From Pachyseris speciosa (taxonomy: Eukaryota > Cnidaria > Anthozoa > Scleractinia > Pachyseridae): a stretch of 64,000 nt of DNA. Under the pieces are notes generated by a model, which did no database searches, had not been told where the DNA came from, and worked only from the letters and a program-made list of their open reading frames with translations. The stretch spans positions 390,001 through 454,000 of the forward strand of contig JAEMWC010000259.1 of the NCBI GenBank assembly GCA_016490735.1, in the 5' to 3' direction. How positions within the stretch are numbered: position 1 is the stretch's first letter; every line of letters starts with the position of its first letter. Both the position numbers and the translations under genes were made by a program. This document shows positions 1 to 12,700 of the stretch, one piece after another.

Positions 1-370
1 GAGAAATGTTTTTCATGACAAGAGCGTACAGGCATGTGAAAGTCGCGCGAAACATAAACAAAACACTTCAGTCGACCGTAGCATGAAGTTCCATTATGTT
101 CCTTGACCGTTACCGCTCTAATACTTGTGTGATGCTAACGAGATGAAAATATAACCTCTGATTGAGAATAGTCCACGTTCAGTTTCTTAAAAATATAATG
201 ATTAGGATTAAGTGGAAAGTGCTGGAAGATAGTAAACAAAACGAATTGCGGTTGTTTCACCAACGAGCAACAAACAATTCAGTCGACGGAAAGTGGTGCC
301 TAAATTTAAAATGTTAATTCCATGACCATAATTCTCTTATACTTGTGTAATGCTAACGAAATGAAAGGAG
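1..370. repeat. Diverged duplication, ~218-bp period
   Basis: Two related blocks lie in tandem. Each has a 'cagtcgac' stretch followed by 'cttgtgt(g/a)atgctaacg', starting at 124 and again at 342, so the period is about 218 bp. No coding potential or transposon ends were recognised. Confidence 0.55.
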
Positions 371-973
371 TTCCCAGAGATGGTTGCAATGGCCGAGATT
401 GTTATGTCCAAACTTTTCGGAAACAACGTATTTGCATAAAGCTAAGATAATGCTTCTCAAATTACACGTGCAACACATTTGAAAAGTCACGTTCGATCTG
501 ACGGGATTCATATTACTTGCACGCTAAACCTTAATGCAACAAATGGTTTTCAACGAATATGTGGGTGATCATTGCGGTTATGAACACTACTTAAGCAATA
601 GTGTAAATAAAGCCTGGAAAAAAAGACTAGGCAATTCAGGCTTGTGCAAGATTCGAGACTGTGTGGAGACAACGCACATGGCCGTATTGAGTCTGACAAA
701 GCCTTGTTTTTGTCTTGAAGAATAAATACATTTAATGTTGCTGGAACTCATGCAAGTGTGTAGTGTCTTTCAGTTTTACTTTCTAAAACAGACCATGAAC
801 AGGTAAATTTCATTTCCAGAATGTGAAACCTTTAAATGGAGGCGTAAACATGCACAGACATTTTAGAATTTGCTTGGCACGTGTTAATGTTTACATGTCA
901 TGTTTGTGGTGCGAGGGAGATAGAACGAAACTATAATAAATGTATCATTTACAGCAAGCGAAAAATCACTGGA
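371..973. other. Non-coding stretch, nothing recognised
   Basis: Only short open frames with no recognisable protein similarity. I also looked here for the missing first exons of CNOT1 and found none. Confidence 0.4.
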
Positions 974-1185
974 TACAAACGAAAATTCGCTCGAAATATC
1001 GCTAAGTGCCACGAAATTTCGCTCGAACTATCGGGGAGTGCCGCGAAATTTCGCTCGAATTATCGCGGAGTGCCGCGAAATATCGTTGTCGCTCAAACAA
1101 TAGGACTCCCGAAATATCGTCGAAAATTCGCTCCAAACGAAATTTCGCTAATTATCGTCGAATATTCGCGAAATTCGTCGAATTT
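974..1185. repeat. 32-bp tandem array, CGAAATTTCG-rich
   Basis: The word 'gtgcc' recurs at 1006, 1038 and 1070, giving a 32-bp unit. Each unit contains a gtgccRcgaaatttcgctcg-like core that includes the self-complementary CGAAATTTCG. The array decays to scattered cgaaattcg words by about 1185. The open frames across it come from the repeat and are not treated as genes. Confidence 0.8.
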
Positions 1186-1862
1186 CGTTTGCATTACTTT
1201 TGCACAATACTGTAGCATTTAACTCCATTTTAACTTATATTTGCATTAAAATAGCTAGACAACAATGTTTTTAGTGAAACGTTTTATAATATGAAGCAGG
1301 GTTTTCCTTTTCGGCCAGCGACTGGCAATTTTTGCCACCTGTAAACACCTCAGATGCCGCCAATTGTGCAATAAAGAATTCTTGTTGTCAATAATTTTTC
1401 AGTCTTAAAACAAAATAATACACTAATGCACCCACTATTCTCCGCCTGCTTTGCTCAAGTCAACTGCAACTTCATTTGAAAAGGAAAACCCAGTGAAGAT
1501 GGGGTTACCTGGAGAAATTTGCATGCCACAGTGTGTTGGTGTTCATTTTATTTTATTTTATGTGCCAGTTTATTGTTTGACTGTGGCAATTTGACAAGAT
1601 GTAGTTCTAGAATACATTCTACCTCACCCAATTCTTCTATTCTCTAAGGGATGGAAAGACTGACATTTTCAAATACAAGTTCATTTTGAATCTCTTTATG
1701 TTGGCCAATTTACCTTAAGTTTGTTATCAACTCATAATTTGGTGATATTATAATTTTTGTTTTCACTCCTGTACTCTACCTTATCCAGCTGTACTTTAGT
1801 TTAACCTTCCCTACCCTGCCATATGCCACTCTATCCCACCTTATCCTACAGGTATGCTACAT
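1186..1862. other. AT-rich non-coding stretch
   Basis: No gene and no clear element ends were recognised. Confidence 0.4.
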
Positions 1863-1990
1863 GTAGGCTATGATGCGATGCGATGCGATGCGATGCGATG
1901 CTTTATTGACAACTCCCCATGGGGGCTTTTCAGTGGCAATAACAATAAAAAATAACGAAATAAAGGATAAATAATAAAAAGATATGTAAT
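1863..1990 (-). mobile_element. LINE-like 3' tail with (GCATC)n
   Basis: A (gatgc)n microsatellite at about 1870-1900 is followed directly by 'tttattgacaactcccc' and an AT-rich stretch. Read on the minus strand this is a retrotransposon 3' end finishing in a short tandem tail, the same layout as the LINE tail at 61812. No reverse transcriptase remains. The class is inferred from layout only. Confidence 0.4.
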
Positions 1991-2058
1991 TAAAAACTAA
2001 CTAGAAAGATGAGATGACAGAATGGCTCATCATAACAAGTCTTTTCAAAGATACTTTC

Positions 2059-3080
2059 TTAACCCATTGGCACCCGTGCCGGCCAAAACCGGCCGTAAAA
2101 AACTCCCATGCTTCAAGACATTGCAACTTTCTCAATCGCACGAATATTGCCTTAACTGTTAGTTGTGAGCACGAAATGGAATGCCCTTTAAATTTGGATA
2201 TCCAATAAATGCAAGAAACGTAGCGATTTTTACCAAATATGGCCTTTTGAGTTTGGACAAGAACGAAACTGGCCGTTTTTAACGTCAAAGAGAAACAACA
2301 AAAATGCCCCTTTTTGCCTTCATGTTTTTTTAGGGAAATCATCGTCGAAAAACCAAAACTCAACCATCATAACGAAATTCAGTCCTGTTTCTAGCTTAGA
2401 AATGACTTTTTTTGTTCATATTCTTCTCCCGAGCGTAGATACAGCCTTTTGTTCCAGTGCATTCGGGCCTTCCCGACATTTTCAACATCTTGAGCGCATT
2501 GCATGCTGGGAACTAACGAGAATTTTTGACAGCGCCCGTTCCTTCCCCCAATTCTTTCATATATAAACTAAGTCTACAGCCACTCCGACCTACCGCCAAA
2601 ATTTCCTGCTCGTGGTCATCTTCAGTACACAGAAATTCCAAAATATGTGGCGGTAGGTCGAGAAATTCATCAATAGTCGAGTCCCAAAGGTACTAAGTGT
2701 TCGACCGGCCAAATTCCCAGTTCGTCGAGTAACAAGCCAAATTCAACAACAAAGTACATCACCTTGCTCGATTCTTTGAGAAAGTGGACTCTTAGCTACC
2801 GTCACGCTTAATGATGCTCATCAGGCAGCCGCTAAAGATGAAAAATGGCTGTAAATTTAGCAGAAATCGCAAGCAAAGCGAACTTGGGCCATTGTTGTCG
2901 CTTCACGGATAAAAACTAGCTACGTCAAAATGACGTTTTCAGAAACCTTGAGCCTCCAGTGGCTTAGGACAGCACCACTTTTCCCTGGTAGTTCAAATAA
3001 AGAGTCACGAATTGCTATTCATCGTTTATAGGTGGAAAATCACTCCGAAAATGTAAAAACCTGCGGTAGTCAATGGTTAA
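2059..3080. mobile_element. TTAA-flanked TIR element, copy A
   Basis: A 1,022-bp element lies between TTAA at 2059-2062 and TTAA at 3077-3080. The left end reads CCCATTGGCACCC just inside the TTAA; the right end reads ..CAATGG. It is similar over its whole length to 12381-13552, which preserves the right end better (GGGTGCCAATGG). TTAA duplication with CC-starting ends is typical of piggyBac-type elements, and Kolobok also uses TTAA. No transposase is encoded, so it is non-autonomous. An open frame at 2001-2363 (minus) is not conserved as a recognisable protein. Confidence 0.8.
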
Positions 3081-3432
3081 ATTGCGCTTAAAATTGTTTA
3101 GACATTGGCTAAGCTTGATTTCGGATGGTAAATTGTTCCACGTATTAACAATTCTATAAGAGAAGGATCGCTGCTATGTTTTAGTTGCATTCAACGAAGG
3201 AGAAGGCAACCCTAATCTTGTGTTGTGTGACCTGTGGCACCCTGTGCATAAGGTGCCCTGTGCATAAAGCCATGATGATTTGACATTCATTGAATTCCTA
3301 AAATTCCTATGGTTACTAAAATTGCGCCCCCACATTTTTTTGCAGGGGCTTTTATGTAAAACGCGCAGTCTCAGTCTTTACAGCCTTGGCTTCGTGCAGG
3401 AATGATTTGTTTTGGTAAATTGGGTTGTTGAA

Positions 3433-4950
3433 TGTGTGTTTCCAGAAAATATTCAGTCCCCTACCATGGAGGGATTTTCTTATAAGACCCTCCTCCCCTC
3501 CCCCCCATCTTCCCGGATTTTCCATTTTTTCAAGAAAACGATAATCCTCCCACCCCTCTGGAATTTGCAGAATTATTTAAAACATCCCCCAACCCTTCTG
3601 GAAAGTTTGCTTTTTAACAAGAAGGTGTTGCAGACGTGAATGTCGAGGCAATATTATTGGTTTTCTGTTTGAACAAATATAAAGTAATTGTTTGTAAATT
3701 ACCTTAATGGACAGAAATATTTTGAGCATCCCACTTAATCTCTTCTTACAGCCAAATTTTAAAATTCACCGCAAAGAAATCACCGCAAATTTCTTTGCGA
3801 AAGCAATCGCCGCAAACAGAGATACAAAACAATCACAAATTTCAGCGATAAAAGATAAGCTCAATTTGAGGAACAAGTTCTACGCGTGCAGTACGAAATT
3901 CATTGCAAAACATAAACTAGCGAGCCTCGCTTTTCTCGGTTGGGAGAAAAGAGATTTGACAGTTAATCTTTGAATTTTTTCCTCACATACTGCTGGTTTA
4001 GGGGAAAATAAAATGTGAACAAAAGATATCTTTCGTTAAATAATAATAATAAAATTATTGCCTTACATGATGTCAGACAGTTTCAAGTTTCTTTGACATA
4101 TGCAAATTTCAGCACAGAAGACAAAATTTGTCCTTACTCCAGTAAACTTCCAGTGGTTTTTGCTGCTGTCACGAACATCTTCAATCAATTTTAATTAAAC
4201 TAAAGACTTGTTTTTAAAATAGCAGGAGTTCATTTGGCAAAAGTTTCGGTACAAAATATTAGAACTGCGGAGTCCATGCTCGGAAATGTAATTCAATATT
4301 CTGTTCTAAAAATACTCTTGAAAGACTTCGCGGGAATCACAGCTTCAGTAAATGACGAAAGATTTTTGTTGGTTAAGGATTTTACTGTAGTAAATAAATC
4401 AACAGCTTTGCAAATACTTAGTGGATAAGCTTAATTCTTAGCGGATGTCAATTTGTAACATGTAACATTTCTTGTTTATAATGCACGCGACCGTGCTCAT
4501 GGCTGCTCGACGTTGAACTAATATCAAAGTGTTTTTGCTCTAAATTTCTGAAGATTCCTGGTTCGATAGTATGATTTCCTCTGTATCAGAGGTAATTTAA
4601 CTTGGTTTTTGTTGTTCTCGGTCCTTGATTCTCATTTCTCAATCCTCGATAAGCTTAGGCTTACCATTGGCGTGTTCACTTCTCGCATATATTCCTGCAC
4701 TTCTAAAACAAAGCACTTTCAAGAAAATTGTAAATAGTTTTCTCTCGTTTGTTTTTCACTGTTGTGGTTAAAATAATTAGGCCAACAGTTATTTGCGTTT
4801 TGAGAACATTCGATCAACCGTCTGGTAAAAAAAAAAAAACATTCAACCCCCTCCCCTTCGGATTTTCCTGGGGCTTTGACCCCCACCCCACCCCTCGGGA
4901 ATTTCCAATTCCCTCCGTGGTGGGGTATGGATATTTTCTGGAAACACACA
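3433..4950. mobile_element. 1.5-kb element with ~45-bp inverted ends
   Basis: The left end at 3433 reads TGTGTGTTTCCAGAAAATAT and the same 20 bases are present in inverted form ending at 4950. Similarity continues inward to about 45 bp on each side (acc.tggaggga). The interior is C/T-rich near both ends and contains fragments such as 'caccgcaaa' repeated near 3765-3815. The open frames inside (88 aa at 3707, 64 aa at 4234) resemble no protein I know. No clear target-site duplication was found, so the superfamily is open. Confidence 0.6.
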
Positions 4951-5665
4951 ATGGTGATTTAGGTTGTTGACAGTTGTCGACAAAATCATGGCTTTGGCAG
5001 AATTGCGCAGTTGTTGAGAACTTTGGTATTTGGTTCTCTAGACATTTTTGAGGCAAGTGAAATGAGTACTTCTTTCAAATCAGATACTTTGTTGTTGAAA
5101 GGCATCATAGTGATGGAAGTATGAAGGAAATGTTCACATTTTTCCTTTGTAGCATTAACATTCGTTCAAGGCTTGAGCCTTTCTATGGCTACCTTCAGAC
5201 CACTTCGCCTTTTGGTTTGAAAATCTTCAATTTTTAATGCAAATCTTAGTTTTTGGATGTTTTGGTTTTGGAACTATTGTTTGGATTTGTTGCCATCGTT
5301 ATTTATTTATTTATTTATTTATACTTTTTTACAGTGTTACGTTTTTGTCATGATCAGTAGCACACTCCCTATCGTCAAACGTGCGTTTCCTCACCCTTCA
5401 CTCTCTGTGGCTACGAATCTCATTCTATTCATGCTCATTGTCGATTTCCATCCTTATCACCAACAACAAACTATCGCTATTTGTTTCATGGACACCTTAA
5501 AGTCGTTATTATCTCCTACTGCCATTATTAACCATTGAAGTCGAACGCGCTCCCTAATCTGTGATTACTCCAATTCAATTGTTGCAAGCTTCTAGTCACC
5601 CGCCCACTTATGTTACCCCAGAGCTCATGCCTGTCATACATTTAACCCTTCTCATATCTACTTTA
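4951..5665. other. Non-coding stretch with (TTTA)n
   Basis: A short (ttta)n tract lies at about 5299-5322. Nothing else was recognised. Confidence 0.4.
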
Positions 5666-5853
5666 CTCTCCTCTCCTGTCCTATCCTGTTCTCCCGCCCC
5701 TCCCCTCCCCTCCCCTCCCCTCTCCCTTCCCCTCCCCTTTCCCCTCCCCTTTCCCCTCCCCTTTCCCCTCCCCTCCCCTCCTCCCCTCTCCTCCTCTCTC
5801 CTCCTCTCTCCTCCCCTCCTCTCCTCTCCTCTCCTCCCCTCTCCTCCCCTCCC
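5666..5853. repeat. Polypyrimidine (CCTC/CTTTCC) tract
   Basis: Nearly 190 bases of C and T on the plus strand with very few interruptions, built from CCCCT and CCCCTTT units. The long frames on both strands (Pro/Ser/Leu-rich plus, Gly/Arg/Glu-rich minus) are by-products of the repeat. Mirror-symmetric homopurine-homopyrimidine tracts of this kind can form triplex DNA. Confidence 0.9.
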
Positions 5854-6548
5854 AAATTATTTGGCTACCTTTCTTCCTCTGGGTCTGACAACCAACAACT
5901 CTCACAGACAGATTGTCAAAATCCAGGCCTTAAGACAAAAAGAAGCAATTTATATTGCCTAAATTTGCATTTGATGTAGACACTGGGATGTAAATAGGAA
6001 GTGGAGGCCAGGAAACATCCTGAAAATTGGATTTTTCTTGAGATGAAAAACCATTCTTGATTAGTTCTTTACTGTAAATGTGACCAAATGTGTTGAGCTG
6101 GGATCAACAAAGTTTTATTAATTTTGTGGAAAATCTTTGCTACATCTCCCTGCAATTGCCACTTAATGATCAGCTTGATTAAAAAAAGACAGGTAGTAAG
6201 ATTTAATTTATCAGTAGACATTTTCTTTCTTGTCTTATTCTGTGAACAACTAAGGCAGCTTATTCCTTTGTCTTTTACCCTAGTGAAGATCTCTTTCTCA
6301 GATGATGTGTTTGAAACCTTGTTCTAATAATAAGAACCATTTTGTCTCATATTTCACAAATCAATTTTTACATTTTAAAGCATTAGTTTTCTCTGAGGGG
6401 TTAGAGTACCCAGAGGTATGAAGAAAACTTCAATCATTTATTATTCCTATTTAATGATTCATCCAGCCTCATGATAAGATTGATAGCAAAATGCAGACAA
6501 CAACAAAATTAATTGACTGTCTGAAATGGTTTTCTCTTCACTTTTTAG
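5854..6548. other. Sequence upstream of the first CNOT1 exon seen
   Basis: AT-rich, with no repeat ends or coding sequence recognised; probably intron of CNOT1 running in from exons upstream. It ends with the acceptor ctttttag immediately before exon 1 of this list. Confidence 0.5.
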
Positions 6549-6716
6549 TGCCAGTTTCTCATTCAAGAATGCCAGATGCTTGTCTCCAAACCCAACTTTT
6601 CATCCATTTTATGTTATGCTATTGAAACCCCGGAGCACAAGCAGCGTACATTGAGGCCTTCATCTCAGTTGCTTCCCAATATGAGCAGAGTCTTGAAGCT
6701 TAACAAGGTTCAAGAG
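6549..6716 (+). CDS. CNOT1: CNOT1 exon 1 (first seen)
   Basis: 168 nt, phase 0 to 0. Begins [17 protein letters not shown] and ends KLNKVQE. It starts at about residue 71 of the human protein, so earlier coding exons are missing. Acceptor tttttag, donor GTGGGA. Confidence 0.92.
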
Positions 6717-9700
6717 GTGGGAATGACATCTTCCTCCTAGTTTTGAATAATTAATAGCATGATACAGTTTTGGTTTTGGTATAATATCAAAATTACAAGT
6801 GTGTGTTTATTGGTAGAATGATGACATTGCTTCTGATTTCTAATTGAGCTCAAGCCACTGTAAAATTTTGTCAAGAAGAAAATGGTTTCTTGGTTATTCA
6901 AAACCAGAATTAGCTACAGTGTATGCATAAGCAGTATTGTGTTTCAAAAGAGATAGTTGCCTAATAATGTCTGCTAAATTGGGAAGAACTAAATAGATAT
7001 TATCATATAGAAGAACAGGGTACAAGTACAACCAGGAAAACTGAGTTACATGATTGGTTACTGTTTCTTGCGTATAGTCTCCAGGTAAGGTTGACTGCAG
7101 CTGCAAAATTTGTAGCCATGTCTATGAAATATCAATTAATTGTTACATGTACAACATCTTGAAGATATCATTTGTAATATTTGTCTGGGTTAATGTTTGG
7201 GCAATATTTTGATACTGGATTAATAACACTGAAGTCAGCCTTAAATTGTAACAGCTTTCATGTTATGTTTTATTCACACACCAAAAGTGGCAGGTGTTTC
7301 ACCGGAAGGAGCTGCATATATCAATTACATGATACATGTACAGCATCTTGAAGATATCGTTTGTAGTATTTGTCTGGGTTAATGTTTGGGCAATATTTTG
7401 ATACTGGATTAACAACATTGAAGTCAGCCTTAAGTAACAGCTTTCATGTTATGTTTTTATTCACACACCAAAAGTGACAGGTGTTTCACAGGAAAGAGCT
7501 GCATAGGCTCATGTTATTGTTGCTGCTGTCAGTGAAATCAGAGCAGAATTATTGTTCTACAGGTTAAATATATTTTTGTTTCACCATCTTTGGAATAGCC
7601 TCCCATGCAGTCATTTTTAGGGGACTCGTATTTCACCTCCCCACTAACGTTAACGCCTGCTTACCTGAAGCCAACATTCCTTTCCCATTGTTTGACTCAT
7701 CCTGGCCAATCACTGGCACTGGCATCCTGGCCAATCACGATCGAGCAACTGTCCAGTGATGACAAGTAAAATTAATCCTTATGTGTGCTTCTTTCTCTCG
7801 CGAATTTGTAAACATATCAAAGCGCTGGAGCCGATTTGTAATACGATGTGTTACAAGAGACTAAAGCAAATAAGAATTTTGATGCGACCAAGTTAGAAAT
7901 CTGATGCATTTATCAGTCAATCAAACATAGAGTAAACCGACGTGAAATTATCACACATGGTAGTACAACAACAAAGCTCGATCTCTCATGGTCTTGCAGA
8001 TGAAATTCAGATGAAATTCGCCCACGCAGCGATCCCAAAACATCCTGGGGAAGCTGTCAGAAGTTATCAAACACCGATGGCATAGACTGCGCCAACTAGT
8101 AATTTTTTCTTCAGTTCACGAGATGCGGACGGCAAAATTATGCAGCTTATTACCTAGCAGCTCACTCAATCCGCTGCGTGCTATGCTCTACTGATGGCAA
8201 AGTTTCCTCCCTCCAAATCACTCAGACTAACCTGAAGATATGCCAATACTTCTTAAATAACTGACTTGGCCCTTCATCAAATTCACGAGAAGTGACACAA
8301 CAGCTACAACATGACCAGCAGCGAGGAAATAGAAGATTGAAGGCGAAGCTTGCATGATACTGAAATAAGCGTCTTTCTGTAACTAGTCGGCATGTTGACG
8401 GAAATATTATCGCCATTTCCGCTCACAAATTCTTAAATTGAAGTCAGTTGATATGCATTTAAACAGGAAATTTTAAACGTAGAGCACACGGTGATCAAAG
8501 CTTGCTCATTAAAAAGCTCTGTCTCCGCTATGTTGAACTATCCCACGTGAAGCGTCCTGAGGTCAAGGTCAACCTTCCAGAATTTAGTAGGTAAAATCTG
8601 ATTGGCTAAGCGGCAAGAAAGGAATGTTGGCTTCGGGTAAGCAGGCGTTTGTGGGGAGGAGGTGAAATACGAGTTCCCTAAAAATGACTGCGAGGGAGGC
8701 TATCTTTGAAACTACCATTGGGTGAAATTAGCTAACAATGGGAACTGTTATTAATAGTGTCTACTTGTCCATAGAAAACAACTGTGTTGTTTCCTTGAGA
8801 ACTCGAAACTTGAATCGTGTACTCTAGGAATAACAATAAAGTGCTTCCTGCAAGAATCGAGTATCAAGGATTGAGTTGAGTTTACGTGAATCAAGTCTTG
8901 ATTCTCAACTCGATCCTTGATACTCAATTGTTGTGAGGATCAAGTTGAGACTGTCAACTTTTAACTGGTAATGTACACCAAGGAATGGCCTGAGTACCAG
9001 TTACAAGCCAGCTGCATGATTCTGCCATATCTCCACTTTCTTTTCAGTGGGGTAACTCATGAAGTCTAATAATTTAATTTTGATCTTGGGATTTAGGCAA
9101 TGTTGATAAAGATGGCAGATGACAGACAATTTAATTAAAACGATCTGAAATAAAATGTCTTAACTATTTTACAATGGTTAAATAATAATTATTGAAGATG
9201 AATCCATGGTCAGCCCTTTGTTGGTTGTTTTAGATGGATGATACTTTATAACAATCATTATATTATTTTTAACTTGCTTCATTATTTTCTTATTTGTTAG
9301 GTTATCTTTGGTCTAAGTCTTCTAAGTTCCTCAAATGAAGAGCTAAAAAATCATGGTATGTTTTAATTAATCAAAGCCTCAGTCAAAAGACTGGATAGCC
9401 AAAGGATACCCTGCATCTTCTTTTTAAGCAGACAGTTATGCTTTACATCCATTGAATGAAATTGTCTATACAATGAACAATTCCATTCAATATTACAAGA
9501 TATTGTTACTGTTTCTTGCTATCAGATTAATCATTCTAGGTTATTTTATGTTTTGAATACCTTTGTTTGGTTTTATGAACTTGAGAACTTTCTTTTATTT
9601 TTTTCAGCCGGCCAGTTTGTAAAACACAAGTTGCCTGATCTTCTGAGGTCATACATAGATGCTGGTAAGAATCCAGCTGCTGTACACACTCGGTGATTTG

Positions 9701-12700
9701 GAGAGCATGCTTTCATTAATCATAACATTTTAAACTTAATTCTTCCGGTTCATGTCTGAAACAAGTGTCTTCTCTCTTGGCATTAATGTTATGTCACAAG
9801 CTATGGTTTAACTTGAAATGTCTGACAAAGGTATTTTCTTGATTAACTAATGTGGTTGTTCAGGTCCTCTGTTTCTGGTGACATTTGTTACTTATCATGT
9901 GGTGTCTTTGTTCATGTTAGATGTTGGAGGCGTACAGGAAGGTGGGTTGACTGACGTTGCAATAGAAGTGTTGCATCGCCTCCTAACTCATGTGATACAT
10001 GGCCCAAGGGAACAGGTTGGAGTTGGAGATGATCAAGTGACAGCCTTTCTGGACACATTGAAAAAAGGTTTGTATTCTAAGATACTGACACATGTGCTCC
10101 ACATTAATTACTGGTACAGTATATTACTAGTAAAAATACAGTGCAGATGGCAAAAGTGTTGGCCCATTTAATAATTTGTTTATTTTCATGAGAATAACAT
10201 TTATTATCTACTCAGTATTTAGGTATAAGTTTCAATAAGTCAGCTTTTGAGTTAACATCTTTGAAACCATGTTATTCTGATTTCTTGCATGTTAGCTTAA
10301 CGTGTGTGCAAATTGATTAATAGTGGTCACAATCTTGTAAAATTAGATGCTCCGGTTTAGAGTGGGACAGATTTGAGCAGTGAAAGTGTAATATGCAAAA
10401 CATTGTGAAGTAACCCTGTTTGCATGACACTGGTAGTGGGTTATCATAACTTAATAAAGCCAGGGTTAAGAATTGGTGGTCACACGGTTGCCAGTGGCGA
10501 GTTAAAACTGACCAGGGCCACCAAAAGTTAAGGTTTGAACGCCCGATGTGCGACCATGCTGCAGAATTTTGAAAATATGTGAAGTACAAAGTTAAAAATA
10601 AAACTCATTATGTAGTTTAACTGGACTACCTTTCTCTTCGTTTCTTTGCCTGGAATCTATCTAAGATCATCCATTTTAGTGAATTTTTAGTTCTGAAGTG
10701 GAAATTCTGAGCTGTTTTAACAGTGATTTCACGAGCCATCCACATTCACAACATATAGACGCCATTTTGATTTTGTGATTGCCATGTGACTCTGGATTTA
10801 CCCAAAGTTCCATGCGGGATGGTTTTGAAGAACACGTTTTCGCTTTGAGAACAGACTTTACACCGAGATTGGAATATAGATTTGGGACAAAAATGTGGAG
10901 GTTCTTCCCAGGTTGTGAGATGCCACCGCCAAAAAAAAAGGGAAAAGTAAGGAAGATGTCTCCGAAAGTACTAAAAATTATGAAAAGAACAAAAGGCAGT
11001 GGGCATTTCAGACTCCAAAGCAGCATCTGTGGTACTTGATCCAGAAATGGCACCCTCAGCACCAGTGGCACACTAGACAGAAGTGAACCCACAATCTAAT
11101 TCAGAGGAAGCACTGCCTTCAGCTGTCATACTGCTAGTAGACAAAGATCCAGAGGAAGCTCTCGTTGCTGAAAATTGGTTGCACAGATGATGATGATGAA
11201 GAAAGAGATTCTGGAGTAGATGATGACAGTGACTTTGAGGAAGAATTTGTTGATAGGCTTATCCAGAAATACCTATAATCACAGTCACTGCATGCAAGAA
11301 TGTCTTCAAAAAAACCCCAGCTTTTTCTACAATGATTTTTACAACAAGTGCAAATAAATTCTTGAAGTTACTTTATTGCAGTTTTATTTACTTGAATAAA
11401 TAAAAACACTCAACACCTCTAATAATTTTATAGTGCCAAATGAATGGCCGAAATGTTAAAGAAAAATGTCTCATGGTATTACTGGGGGCATTGCCTTTTT
11501 GTGTTTTTTGTTTTAGTTAACGTTCTGTTAAAAGCCATGGGACGTTTATTCAAGTTTTTCGTTTTAAACTGGAGGAAATAGAGGGCTACTTCATTTTGGG
11601 GTGGGCCACTAAGAATTCAAGGAAACTGGCCCGACTGGCCACCAAGCCCTGGAGTTAATTTTTAGCCCTGTAAAGCACAATTGAGGGAAGGTCACCCGTC
11701 ACACTGGAGGAACAGTGGAACCAAGGGAGGGTAGCTGGGGGGCAACAACCCAGAAAATATGTTGGAAGACAGAATGGCACTAGCAAAAGCTCTGCAAATA
11801 AACTACAACGAATGCAAGAGGAATCCAGGCACATGTGGACAACGGAAGATCACTGACTGCATAGGGATACCAATGCTATCTCAAACATGCACTGGCGCAT
11901 GTGCATAAATGAACACAGAAAACCACAAGGGAATGCAGACCCCTGACAGATGCACTGGTGCATTCACATCACAAACACACCACAGGACACAAGAGAATGC
12001 TGACATTAGGTGAAGGCACTGGTGCATGTGGATAACAGAACTCCGCTGACCCTCAAGGGGACACAAATGCTATTTGTTGTTAACTCCATTAAATTACATT
12101 TAACTGCATTAATTTTATTTTTCTACAGTACTGTTTAGTTGGATTTATGCTGTTTGTGTGCTCTGTTGCAGATTTTCCAAAAGAGCGTGTTCCTGTGGTT
12201 CTTGCACCTCTCCTCTACCCAGACTCCCAAGACGTATCTCCTGACAAGTAAGATTCCCCAAAACGGAAATCTTCATTGCTTTTTCTTGTCTTGGTGGATA
12301 GATCCCTTCTTACAGGTTTTGCTCTACTCGTAATGTAAAATGCTAGTTATCTGTGAATGTGTATACCTACTGGTATTTATTTAACCCATTGGTGCCCGTG
12401 CCAGCCAAAACTGGCTGCACAAGACTCCCATCCTTCAAAACATTGCAACTTTCTCAATCGCATGAATATTGCCTTAACTGTCAGTTGTAAGCATGAAATG
12501 GAATGTTCTTTAAATTTGGATATCCAATAAACACAAGAAACGTAGCGATTTTTACCAAATATGGCGTTTTGAGTTTGGACAAGAACAAAACTGACTGTTT
12601 TTAACGTCAAAGAGAAGTGATGATAATGCCCCTTTTTGTCTTTTGTTTTTTAAGGAAATCATTGCTGAAAAACCAAACTTCAACCATCATAACAAAATTC

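Larger units (their letters stand above)
6717..9300 (+). other. Intron 1, repeat-rich
   Basis: 2.6 kb holding a ~188-bp tandem duplication (7131-7506), an 1.1-kb inverted-repeat element (7596-8702) and a short hairpin (8859-8926). Confidence 0.8.

Noticed and set aside
4234..4428. Candidate for a missing CNOT1 N-terminal exon
   Set aside because: The 64-residue frame shows none of the conserved N-terminal CNOT1 residues and sits inside an inverted-repeat element.
5561..5962. 133-aa Pro/Ser/Leu-rich frame and opposite Gly/Arg/Glu-rich frames
   Set aside because: Produced entirely by the C/T tract; no start context or similarity.
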